A DNA stretch of 5,002 bases from Cellvibrionaceae bacterium (lineage in GTDB: Bacteria; Pseudomonadota; Gammaproteobacteria; Pseudomonadales; Cellvibrionaceae), in assembly GCA_027012915.1 (NCBI GenBank), contig JALUYN010000558.1:1-5002 (forward strand). Direction: 5' to 3'. Positions 1 through 5,002 of this stretch are shown in pieces (the first letter of the stretch is position 1; each line of letters starts with the position of its first letter). Below the pieces are notes generated by a model. The model was not told the origin of the DNA. It ran no database searches and worked only from the letters and a program-made list of their open reading frames with translations. The position numbers and the translations under genes are program-made.

Positions 1-1
1 C

Positions 2-469
2 GCAATTACCGGTGGCTTCGAGCTGGCTCTCGCCTGCGATTTTCTGGTGGCAAGTGACAATGCCAAGTTTGCCGATACTCATGCGCGAGTGGGATTGGTG
101 CCTGCCTGGGGGATGACTCAAAAACTGCCTCGCTTAATTGGTGTGAATCGCGCCAAGGAGTTGAGCTTGACCGGACGCTTTATTTCTCCGCAGGAAGCTC
201 AGTCTTGGGGGTTGGTCAATCATGTGGTCAGTCCCGATGAGCTGTTGCCAAAAGCTTACGCGCTGGCTGAGAGTATGTTGAGTGCCGATTCCAGAGCGTT
301 GACTAAGATAAGAGATCTGATTGATCACGGTTGGCGTATAGATCTGCAGTCCGGACTCGAATACGAGCTCGAAGAATTCAAAAAATACACCACGTCTTTG
401 GCCGTGGATACCGTCGCCAGAACACGCTCCGCAGTTCAGGAGCAAGGGCGAAAAGCACAGGACTGTTGA
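2..469 (+). CDS. Enoyl-CoA hydratase/isomerase family protein (crotonase fold), C-terminal part; 5' end outside window
   Basis: The reading frame is open from base 2 to the TGA at 467-469, giving 155 residues, so the true start lies upstream; single-domain crotonases are about 255-260 residues and roughly 100 are missing. The fragment opens inside the oxyanion-hole/active-site segment AITGGFELALACD and continues with FADTHARVGLVP, the TQKLPRLIG helix and the LTGRFISPQEAQSWGLVNHVV segment, all typical of the family. The usual role is hydration of a trans-2-enoyl-CoA in beta-oxidation. By alignment from memory with rat mitochondrial hydratase, catalytic Glu144 is kept (Glu7 of the fragment), but Glu164 is replaced by His27 in FADTHARVG. 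The exact reaction (hydratase, isomerase or other crotonase chemistry) is therefore uncertain. It lies 60 bp upstream of two acyl-CoA dehydrogenase genes on the same strand, which fits a shared acyl-CoA degradation operon. Confidence 0.93.
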   Translation, partial: AITGGFELALACDFLVASDNAKFADTHARVGLVPAWGMTQKLPRLIGVNRAKELSLTGRFISPQEAQSWGLVNHVVSPDELLPKAYALAESMLSADSRALTKIRDLIDHGWRIDLQSGLEYELEEFKKYTTSLAVDTVARTRSAVQEQGRKAQDC

Positions 470-470
470 T

Positions 471-489
471 TGTCGATATAGAGTCGACA
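471..489. repeat. Short inverted repeat between the crotonase and dehydrogenase genes
   Basis: TGTCGA (471-476) and TCGACA (484-489) form a perfect 6-bp dyad around a 7-base centre, starting just after the crotonase stop codon. In RNA the stem could grow by a U-G and an A-U pair. No T run follows, so it does not look like an intrinsic terminator. It could be a small mRNA hairpin, a protein-binding palindrome or chance. Confidence 0.35.
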
Positions 490-529
490 GTTCTATCCAA
501 TCATCCATTTAAACAACAGGAAAACAATC

Positions 530-1705
530 GTGGATACTACATTTTCTGCAGAAGACCTCGCGTTTCGTGACGAGGTTCGCGCCTTCCTGACGGAAGCGTT
601 TACCGATGACCTGAAGCAGCGCTTGTCTGACAAAAGCACTTACAAAGACGCCCAAATTGAGTGGCAGCGTAAGCTCAATGACAAGGGTTGGGTCGCGCCC
701 AATTGGCCAACTCAGTACGGCGGTGCAGGCTGGACCCCAACGCAGAACTACATCTACGAAAACGAGCGTTCTCTGGCTGGAGCTCCGGATACCATTCCTT
801 TTGGTTTGAGCATGGTAGCGCCGGTAATCTACGGTTTTGGTTCGGACGAGCAAAAAGAGCGCTTCTTGCCGCGGATTCTTACCAGTGAAGATTGGTGGTG
901 TCAGGGATACTCAGAGCCGGGCTCCGGTTCCGATCTTGCTTCTCTGAAAACCAAGGCCGTGCTGGAAGGCGATGAGTACGTGGTAAATGGTGCAAAGATT
1001 TGGACCACTTACGCTCAATATGCCGATTGGATTTTCTGTCTGGTGCGCACCGATTCCTCTGGCAAGAACCAGGATGGTATTACGTTCCTGTTGATCGATA
1101 TGAAATCACCAGGGATTACCGTTAACCCAATCATTGGTATCGATAACCGTCACACTCTGAACGAAGTGGAGTTCAACAACGTTCGCGTGCCGGTAGCCAA
1201 TCGCATAGGTGAGCAGGACAAGGGCTGGACCTACGCCAAGGCTCTGCTGCAACACGAGCGTACCGCCATTGCGGGAGTTGCTGAATCCAAGCGTCACGTG
1301 CGTGAGTTGAAAGCCCTGGCTGCGCAGACTATGGCCAATGGTCAGCCGCTGACTGAGGATGCCGCATTCCGCAGGAATATCTCTGATATCGAGATTGAGC
1401 TGATGGCGTTGGAATACACCGAGCTGCGCGTGTTGGCTGCAACTGCTTCCGGCAGCGCACCGGGTGCCGAGTCTTCTCTGCTGAAAATTAAAGGTACTGA
1501 AATTCAGCAGGCCATTCAGAAGCTGCGTATGGATCTGGCCGGTTACTACATGGGTACTCAAGTGCTCACCGGTGACAACAACAGTGGTCACGATTTTGCT
1601 GATCGCGCGCGCATTGATTACATGTACGGCCGTGCGGCGACCGTCTATGGCGGTTCCAATGAGGTTCAGAAAAACATTATTTCCAAGTTCGTTCTGGGCT
1701 TGTAA
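530..1705 (+). CDS. Acyl-CoA dehydrogenase, catalytic (large, PimC/FadE26-like) subunit
   Basis: This 391-residue protein is an acyl-CoA dehydrogenase, which oxidises an acyl-CoA to the trans-2-enoyl-CoA and passes electrons through FAD to ETF. The start is GTG at 530, with AGGA at 518-521 eight bases upstream. The N-terminal helical domain is about residues 1-120. The FAD/substrate beta domain includes YSEPGSGSD (127-135) and KIWTT (156-160). The C-terminal helical domain ends in YGGSNEVQKNIISKF (373-387). The position of medium-chain dehydrogenase Glu376 is Gly374, whereas Glu243 in LLQHERTAI aligns with the helix-G catalytic base of isovaleryl-CoA and long-chain dehydrogenases. The Arg-x-x-Phe-Gly and Gln-x-x-Gly-Gly motifs that contact FAD of the neighbouring subunit are absent. 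This combination, and segments such as WWCQGYSEPGSGSDLASLK, resemble pimeloyl-CoA dehydrogenase large subunits (PimC) and mycobacterial FadE26. The partner is probably the next gene, 32 bp downstream. The substrate is not readable. Confidence 0.93.
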   Translation: MDTTFSAEDLAFRDEVRAFLTEAFTDDLKQRLSDKSTYKDAQIEWQRKLNDKGWVAPNWPTQYGGAGWTPTQNYIYENERSLAGAPDTIPFGLSMVAPVIYGFGSDEQKERFLPRILTSEDWWCQGYSEPGSGSDLASLKTKAVLEGDEYVVNGAKIWTTYAQYADWIFCLVRTDSSGKNQDGITFLLIDMKSPGITVNPIIGIDNRHTLNEVEFNNVRVPVANRIGEQDKGWTYAKALLQHERTAIAGVAESKRHVRELKALAAQTMANGQPLTEDAAFRRNISDIEIELMALEYTELRVLAATASGSAPGAESSLLKIKGTEIQQAIQKLRMDLAGYYMGTQVLTGDNNSGHDFADRARIDYMYGRAATVYGGSNEVQKNIISKFVLGL

Positions 1706-1737
1706 TTGCTGAAACAGATTTTGAAAGGATAAGTGTT

Positions 1738-2877
1738 ATGAATTTTTCATTTACGGAAGAGCAAAACATGCTCCGCGACAGCATTGCCAAGTTTGTTCAG
1801 GACGAATACGAGTTCAGTACTCGCGAGAAGCTGGCTAAAACCGACGCCGGATTCAGTGCTGAAAACTGGCAGACTTTTGCTGAACTGGGTTGGTTGTCCG
1901 TGCCCTTTACTGAAGAGCAAGGCGGCTTTGGCGGTTCGGTAGTCGACAATATCGTCGTAATGGAAGAGCTGGGCAAAGGGCTGGTTTTGGAACCCTACAT
2001 GGCCACTGTGCTGATGTTCGGTGGTTTGTTGCGCGATGGTGGCAACGCTGGTTTGCAGGAAGCCAATATTCCTGCCGTGATCGAGGGCTCACTGCAAGGT
2101 GCGGTGGCTTTTGCTGAACAACAGAGCCGTTTTGATCTGAATAATGTTGAAACCCGTGCTGAGGCTGCGGGCGATGACTACGTGATCAACGGTGAAAAAA
2201 TCGTTGTCATCAATGGCGCTGCGGCCAATAAGTTGATCGTATCGGCTCGCACCAGTGGCGACAGTCTGGATGAGTCCGGTGTGTCTCTGTTCCTGGTGGA
2301 CGCAGATGCCGAAGGTGTGAGCAAGTCTGTGTTCCGCATGATGGACGGTCAGGCGGTTGCCAATATCTCCTTCGATAACGTCAAGGTTTCGGCGGCTAAT
2401 GTTGTGGGTGAGCTGGGTAAAGGTTTTGCTCTGCTCAAAAAAGTTGTGCAGGAAACCATCGTTGCGGTGGGTGCCGAAGCAGTAGGTATCATGGATAAGT
2501 TGAAAGATACTACCGTGGAGTACACCAAGACTCGCGAGCAGTTCGGAATTGCTATTGGTAAGTTCCAGGCTCTGCAGCATCGTATGGTCGATATGTTTAT
2601 GGCCTGTGAGCAAACGCGCTCTCTGGTATACCGCGCAGTGTGTTCTGTGGCAGAAGGTAAGGCTGAGGCAGAGCAAGATGTATTGGCGCTGAAGGTTATG
2701 ATCGGTCGTGCTGGCAAATTGGTGGGTGATGAAGCCTTCCAGATTCACGGCGGCATTGGTATGACTGACGAGCTGGATGTCGGTCACTACGTGAAGCGTC
2801 TGATGATGATCAACACCCTGTTTGGGGATGCGGATTACTCTCAGCAGAAGTTTGCAGAACTGGCGATTGCCAGCTGA
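1738..2877 (+). CDS. Acyl-CoA dehydrogenase, non-catalytic (small, PimD/FadE27-like) subunit
   Basis: This 379-residue acyl-CoA dehydrogenase homologue starts at ATG 1738, with AAGGA at 1725-1729 eight bases upstream. The overall fold is complete: N-terminal helices with FTEEQNMLRDS, a beta domain around 120-225 and a C-terminal four-helix domain. The catalytic base appears to be missing. The Glu376-equivalent is Gly363 in LFGDADY, and the helix-G position is Thr240, with Glu239 one residue out of register. The flavin-pocket motif is degraded to FAEQQSRFD (125-133), and the Trp-x-Thr after NGEK is VVI (156-158). It keeps TREQFG (265-270) and QIHGGIG (335-341), which in homotetrameric dehydrogenases reach across to the neighbour's FAD. 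It therefore looks like the structural half of a heterotetramer with the upstream gene product, as in PimCD or ChsE4-ChsE5. An independent active enzyme is unlikely on this reading. The gene ends 14 bases before a terminator and is the last of the operon. Confidence 0.93.
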   Translation: MNFSFTEEQNMLRDSIAKFVQDEYEFSTREKLAKTDAGFSAENWQTFAELGWLSVPFTEEQGGFGGSVVDNIVVMEELGKGLVLEPYMATVLMFGGLLRDGGNAGLQEANIPAVIEGSLQGAVAFAEQQSRFDLNNVETRAEAAGDDYVINGEKIVVINGAAANKLIVSARTSGDSLDESGVSLFLVDADAEGVSKSVFRMMDGQAVANISFDNVKVSAANVVGELGKGFALLKKVVQETIVAVGAEAVGIMDKLKDTTVEYTKTREQFGIAIGKFQALQHRMVDMFMACEQTRSLVYRAVCSVAEGKAEAEQDVLALKVMIGRAGKLVGDEAFQIHGGIGMTDELDVGHYVKRLMMINTLFGDADYSQQKFAELAIAS

Positions 2878-2891
2878 TTGCGATCAAATAC

Positions 2892-2922
2892 AAAAAAAGG
2901 GAGCCTTGAGCTCCCTTTTTTT
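2892..2922. terminator. Bidirectional intrinsic terminator between convergent operons
   Basis: Seven A, then GGGAGC (2899-2904), loop CTTGA, GCTCCC (2910-2915) and seven T. The stem is a perfect 6-bp GC-rich dyad, or 13 bp if the A and T tracts pair. Because A and T runs flank both sides, each strand reads as a hairpin followed by a U tract. It sits 14 bp after the dehydrogenase stop and 22 bp beyond the suhB stop, so it can end transcription from both sides. Confidence 0.93.
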
Positions 2923-2944
2923 GTGCTGTGAGAAAAGTGAAGTC

Positions 2945-3742
2945 TTACACTTTACCCATATGCTTGCCGACAATCTGCAGCAGTGGCTTGAATACCTTGG
3001 GGCTGGCGCACACGACGTTGCCGGTCTTCATGCAGTCGTTGCCTCCGCGGAAGTCGCTGACCATACCGCCGGCTTCTTTTACCAGCAGCAGTCCTGCGGC
3101 GATATCCCAGGATTTCAAGTTCATTTCCCAGAAGCCATCAAAACGACCGGCGGCAACATAGGCCAGGTCCAGTGCGGCAGCGCCTGGGCGGCGGATGCCT
3201 GCGGTCTGGCCGGCAATTTCGTGCAGGGCAGTGAGGTAGGGCATCATGTTTTCCATGGCGTAGCCATTGAATGGAATGCCGGTACCGATCAGTGCGCCGT
3301 CGAGGCTGCGACGGTTGGATACACGAATGCGACGACCGTTGAGGGCCGCGCCTTTGCCGCGACTGGCGGTGAATTCTTCACGTTTGATTGGATCCAGAAC
3401 CACCGCGTGTTGAATCTGACCTTTATAGAGGCAGGCGATGGAAATGGCGAAATGGGGGATGCCATGAATAAAATTGGTGGTACCGTCCAGAGGGTCGATA
3501 ATCCATTCGTAGTCGCTGTCACCCTCGCTGCGGCCAGTCTCTTCACCGACAATGGTGTGGTCGGGGTAGGCTTTGCGGAGGTGGTAGATAATCTCTTTTT
3601 CTGAGGCTTGATCTATTTCAGTGACAAAATCATTGCGGCCTTTTTCTTCGAAGGCAACAACATCTACGCGCTCCAGCGCGCGCTCAATCAGTTCACCCGC
3701 TTTGCGCGCAGCGCGCAGGGCAATCGTCAGCATGGGTTCCAT
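2945..3742 (-). CDS. suhB: SuhB: inositol-1-monophosphatase family protein / Nus-complex factor
   Basis: This 265-residue protein is nearly the length of E. coli SuhB (267) and alike throughout, beginning MEPMLTIALRAARKAG against MHPMLNIAVRAARKAG. Magnesium-dependent phosphatase motifs are present: GEE (66-68), the metal-binding DPLDGTTNF (83-91; Asp83, Asp86) and SWDIAAG (211-217; Asp213). The family hydrolyses inositol monophosphates. In E. coli SuhB also joins NusA/B/E/G on boxA RNA to support rRNA synthesis and ribosome assembly; that role is inferred here by orthology. Agreement with E. coli SuhB supports the start at 3742 over Met4 (3733). The ribosome site is weak (GGAT and GGTG at 3754-3747, minus strand), which suits a gene controlled at translation. 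It runs convergent to the dehydrogenase operon and divergent from trmJ, the same orientation as in E. coli. A boxA-like element lies 32 bases upstream. Confidence 0.95.
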   Translation of the reverse strand: MEPMLTIALRAARKAGELIERALERVDVVAFEEKGRNDFVTEIDQASEKEIIYHLRKAYPDHTIVGEETGRSEGDSDYEWIIDPLDGTTNFIHGIPHFAISIACLYKGQIQHAVVLDPIKREEFTASRGKGAALNGRRIRVSNRRSLDGALIGTGIPFNGYAMENMMPYLTALHEIAGQTAGIRRPGAAALDLAYVAAGRFDGFWEMNLKSWDIAAGLLLVKEAGGMVSDFRGGNDCMKTGNVVCASPKVFKPLLQIVGKHMGKV

Positions 3743-3774
3743 GGGGCACCATCCAATTCAAATTTGACATCGTA

Positions 3775-3786
3775 TGTAAAAGAGCA
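3775..3786 (-). promoter_or_regulatory. boxA-like NusB/NusE binding site in the suhB leader
   Basis: The minus strand reads TGCTCTTTTACA, one mismatch from the rRNA-type boxA YGCTCTTTAACA. It ends 32 bases before the suhB start codon, just upstream of a weak ribosome-binding site. In E. coli the Nus complex binds a boxA in the suhB leader and represses suhB mainly by blocking translation, followed by Rho termination. The same autoregulation is inferred here from sequence and position only. Confidence 0.72.
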
Positions 3787-3869
3787 GGCCGCTCGTCGTC
3801 CCGGCAAAGATATGCCACCAAATGGGTAGTCAGATCCGTGGCTTGTGGGGAGGGGCTGTGAGGCGGCGG

Positions 3870-3875
3870 ATTATA
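3870..3875 (-). promoter_or_regulatory. Candidate sigma70 -10 element for suhB
   Basis: The minus strand carries a perfect TATAAT. Transcription would begin near 3863, giving a leader of about 120 bases that includes the boxA. No good -35 is seen at 16-18 bases: the best candidates are CTATCC or TATCCT (3899-3893). A TTGACC at 3906-3901 is too far, at 25 bases. The call rests on the -10 and its position. Confidence 0.5.
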
Positions 3876-3908
3876 ACGCCCCCCGAGCTATTAGGATAGT
3901 GGTCAATT

Positions 3909-3917
3909 TGGTACACT
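3909..3917 (+). promoter_or_regulatory. Candidate extended -10 promoter for trmJ
   Basis: TGG followed by TACACT forms an extended -10 (TGn plus four of six matches to TATAAT), which could compensate for the lack of a recognisable -35. Transcription would start near 3924, about 29 bases before the trmJ ATG. Any -35 contacts would fall around 3889-3894, overlapping the upstream part of the divergent suhB promoter. Confidence 0.45.
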
Positions 3918-3952
3918 GCGCGCCCTTTTAGACCCGAATTGTATAGAGAAGC

Positions 3953-4768
3953 ATGTCCGAACACCGCATTTCAGAGAACAGCTCCACAGAGGATCTGTTG
4001 CAAAAAGTACGCGTGGTACTGGTAAACACCACTCACCCCGGCAATATTGGCGGAGCCGCGCGGGCGATGAAGAATATGGGGCTTTCCAGTTTGTATCTGG
4101 TAGCTCCAAAGGAGTACCCCTCGGATCGCGCCGTATGGCGTGCCGCCGGGGCTGCGGACGTGCTGGAAAATGCCATTGTTGTCGATACCCTGGAAGAGGC
4201 TATTGGCGATTGTGGCTTGGTGGTGGGTACCAGTGCTCGCGGGCGACGCATTCCCTGGCCGTTGTTTACGCCCAGAGAATTCGGCGAGAAGGCGATCAAT
4301 GAAGCGCAAGCTCACGAAGTGGCGGTGGTTTTTGGTCGCGAAGATCGAGGTTTGACCAATGACGAATTGCACAAGTGCCACTATCACGTACATATTCCCT
4401 CAAACCCTGATTACAGTGCGTTAAATCTGGCTACGGCGGTACAGGTGCTGTGTTACGAGGTTCGCATGGCTTTGCTGAGCCTGGAAGAGGGCAAGGAGCC
4501 GCACTTTGATGATTGGGATGTGCCGCCGGCTCGGCATCAGGATGTTGAGATGTACTTCGAGCACCTCGAGCAGACTATGACTGACCTGGGCTTCTATGAT
4601 CCGGAAAACCCGCGCCAGACCATGACGCGTATGCGTCGCTTGTACGGTCGCATCCGCCTGGATCAGATGGAGCTCAATATCATGCGTGGCATGCTCACCG
4701 CGATTCAGAATTTTGTGTATCACACCAACAAAAAACTGGAAAAGCACGATCGCGAAAACAATACCTGA
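3953..4768 (+). CDS. trmJ: TrmJ: tRNA (cytidine/uridine-32-2'-O)-methyltransferase
   Basis: This 271-residue SPOUT-family methyltransferase uses S-adenosylmethionine to methylate the 2'-OH of nucleotide 32 in the tRNA anticodon loop and acts as a dimer. Visible motifs are NTTHPGNIGGAARAMKNMG (25-43), VVGTSARGRR (90-99), FGREDRGLTNDEL (127-139) and the trefoil-knot segment NPDYSALNLATAVQV (151-165). Arg37 aligns with E. coli Arg23, reported as important for catalysis. The C-terminal region (about 195-260, HLEQTM, RMRRLYGR, ELNIMRG) matches the helical TrmJ extension. The ATG at 3953 has only a poor ribosome site (AGAGAAG). It gives a longer N-terminus than E. coli, whose first residues line up with an in-frame TTG at 3998 preceded by AGAGGA, so the start is uncertain. 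No terminator is seen after the stop, so readthrough into iscR is possible. Confidence 0.94.
   Translation: MSEHRISENSSTEDLLQKVRVVLVNTTHPGNIGGAARAMKNMGLSSLYLVAPKEYPSDRAVWRAAGAADVLENAIVVDTLEEAIGDCGLVVGTSARGRRIPWPLFTPREFGEKAINEAQAHEVAVVFGREDRGLTNDELHKCHYHVHIPSNPDYSALNLATAVQVLCYEVRMALLSLEEGKEPHFDDWDVPPARHQDVEMYFEHLEQTMTDLGFYDPENPRQTMTRMRRLYGRIRLDQMELNIMRGMLTAIQNFVYHTNKKLEKHDRENNT
3988..4000 (+). promoter_or_regulatory. Alternative ribosome-binding site and TTG start within trmJ
   Basis: AGAGGA (3988-3993) is a better Shine-Dalgarno match than anything before the ATG at 3953. It precedes an in-frame TTG (3998-4000) by four bases, a rather short spacing. Starting there gives a protein beginning MQKVRVVLV, which lines up with the E. 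coli start MLQNIRIVLV. The first 15 codons from the ATG look low in conservation (polar, Ser/Glu rich). Confidence 0.35.
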
Positions 4769-4785
4769 CAAAAATGGTTGGTTAA

Positions 4786-4810
4786 ATAATTGACTGTTTT
4801 AGTGGGTTTT
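4786..4810 (+). promoter_or_regulatory. Putative IscR type 1 operator
   Basis: The 25 bases match the E. coli IscR type 1 consensus (ATASYYGACT, RWWWY, AGTCRRSTAT), as I recall it, at 21 positions, with core halves TTGACT and AGTGGG around GTTTT. It covers the -35 hexamer of the iscR promoter. [2Fe-2S]-IscR binding there would block RNA polymerase, giving the autorepression known in E. coli. Only one such site is visible before iscR. Confidence 0.75.
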
Positions 4811-4818
4811 TGGATAAT
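4790..4818 (+). promoter_or_regulatory. Sigma70-type promoter of iscR
   Basis: TTGACT (4790-4795) and GATAAT (4813-4818) are separated by exactly 17 bases, each hexamer one mismatch from consensus. Transcription would start near 4825, leaving a leader of about 27 bases with AGAGGA at 4839-4844, seven bases before the iscR ATG. It lies in the 83-bp gap after trmJ. Confidence 0.8.
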
Positions 4819-4851
4819 GCGCATAGCTCGTAATGATCAGAGGATACTTGT

Positions 4852-5002
4852 ATGCGTTTAACCACTAAGGGGCGTTATGCCGTGACTGCCATGTTGGACT
4901 TGGCATTGCATGGTGAGAAGAAACCCATCAGCCTGGCGGATATTTCCAAGCGGCAGGAGATATCCCTGTCATATCTGGAACAGCTATTTTCCAAGCTGAG
5001 GG
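4852..5002 (+). CDS. iscR: IscR, Rrf2-family Fe-S cluster regulator, N-terminal part; 3' end outside window
   Basis: Fifty codons are present, beginning [19 protein letters not shown] and continuing with [19 protein letters not shown], nearly identical to the winged-helix DNA-binding domain of E. coli IscR (about 160 residues). IscR binds a [2Fe-2S] cluster and, when loaded, represses its own operon through type 1 sites; the apo form regulates type 2 sites. The cluster ligands (three Cys and one His in E. coli) lie beyond the window, so cluster binding cannot be checked. The ATG has a good ribosome site (AGAGGA, 4839-4844) and matches the family start exactly. By synteny iscS, iscU and iscA would be expected downstream, but they are not seen here. 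Confidence 0.96.
   Translation, partial: MRLTTKGRYAVTAMLDLALHGEKKPISLADISKRQEISLSYLEQLFSKLR

Noticed and set aside
47..469. GTG at 47 as start of the crotonase gene
   Set aside because: The frame is open to the window edge and the residues before it (AITGGFELALACDFL) are core family motif, so this is an internal valine codon.
2089..2787. 232-codon minus-strand frame inside the second dehydrogenase gene
   Set aside because: It is antisense to a clearly conserved gene, with no recognisable motif; a typical shadow frame.
2822..3604. 260-codon plus-strand frame running through the terminator and antisense to suhB
   Set aside because: It begins inside the second dehydrogenase, crosses the terminator and mirrors suhB; the minus strand encodes a full-length SuhB with all motifs.
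3703..3717. TGCGCGC-A-GCGCGCA palindrome
   Set aside because: It lies in suhB codons for an Ala/Arg-rich helix conserved in the family (ALRAARKAG) and its single-base centre makes a poor hairpin.
3782..3793. GAGC/GCTC hairpin that could mask boxA in the suhB leader
   Set aside because: Only four base pairs plus a wobble around a short loop; too weak to support without folding or conservation data.
3901..3906. Minus-strand TTGACC as -35 of the suhB promoter
   Set aside because: It is 25 bases from the TATAAT, far outside the 16-18 base range, and no other -10 fits it at normal spacing.
4769..4785. Terminator between trmJ and iscR
   Set aside because: No stem-loop with a T tract is present; the gap is occupied by the iscR promoter and operator.

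Overview
The window looks like chromosomal DNA from a gammaproteobacterium. The right half has the order suhB (leftward), then trmJ and iscR (rightward), which is the arrangement around the E. coli isc locus, and all three proteins look clearly gammaproteobacterial. In Pseudomonas cysE lies between trmJ and iscR; here it does not. The left half is an acyl-CoA catabolism cluster of a kind common in marine and hydrocarbon- or steroid-degrading gammaproteobacteria. I cannot name the genus from sequence alone.

Layout. Positions 2-469 hold the C-terminal part of a crotonase-fold enoyl-CoA hydratase/isomerase. It is followed by two acyl-CoA dehydrogenase genes (530-1705 and 1738-2877), all rightward and probably one operon. 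A symmetrical stem-loop with A and T tracts (2892-2922) separates them from the convergent suhB (3742-2945, minus strand). A 210-bp divergent region (3743-3952) carries promoters for suhB and trmJ and a boxA-like NusB/NusE site in the suhB leader. trmJ (3953-4768) is followed by an 83-bp gap with a strong sigma70-type promoter overlapped by an IscR type 1-like operator. The first 50 codons of iscR (4852-5002) then run off the window.

Function. The two dehydrogenases look like one heteromeric enzyme of the PimC/PimD or FadE26/FadE27 (ChsE4/ChsE5) kind. The first subunit keeps the catalytic glutamate and the main FAD pocket. The second has lost both but keeps the FAD contacts normally donated across the subunit interface. 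Together with the crotonase they could carry out successive beta-oxidation steps (dehydrogenation, hydration) on a dicarboxylic, branched or steroid-type acyl-CoA; the substrate cannot be read from the sequence. The right half is housekeeping: SuhB (Nus-complex factor and inositol monophosphatase family), TrmJ (tRNA position-32 2'-O-methyltransferase) and IscR (Fe-S sensing repressor).

I found no unprecedented system. The best leads are the complementary degeneration of the two dehydrogenase subunits, the boxA in the suhB leader and the IscR site over the iscR -35 element. There is no gene-free stretch above 300 bases, and I see no RNA gene, mobile element or CRISPR array.
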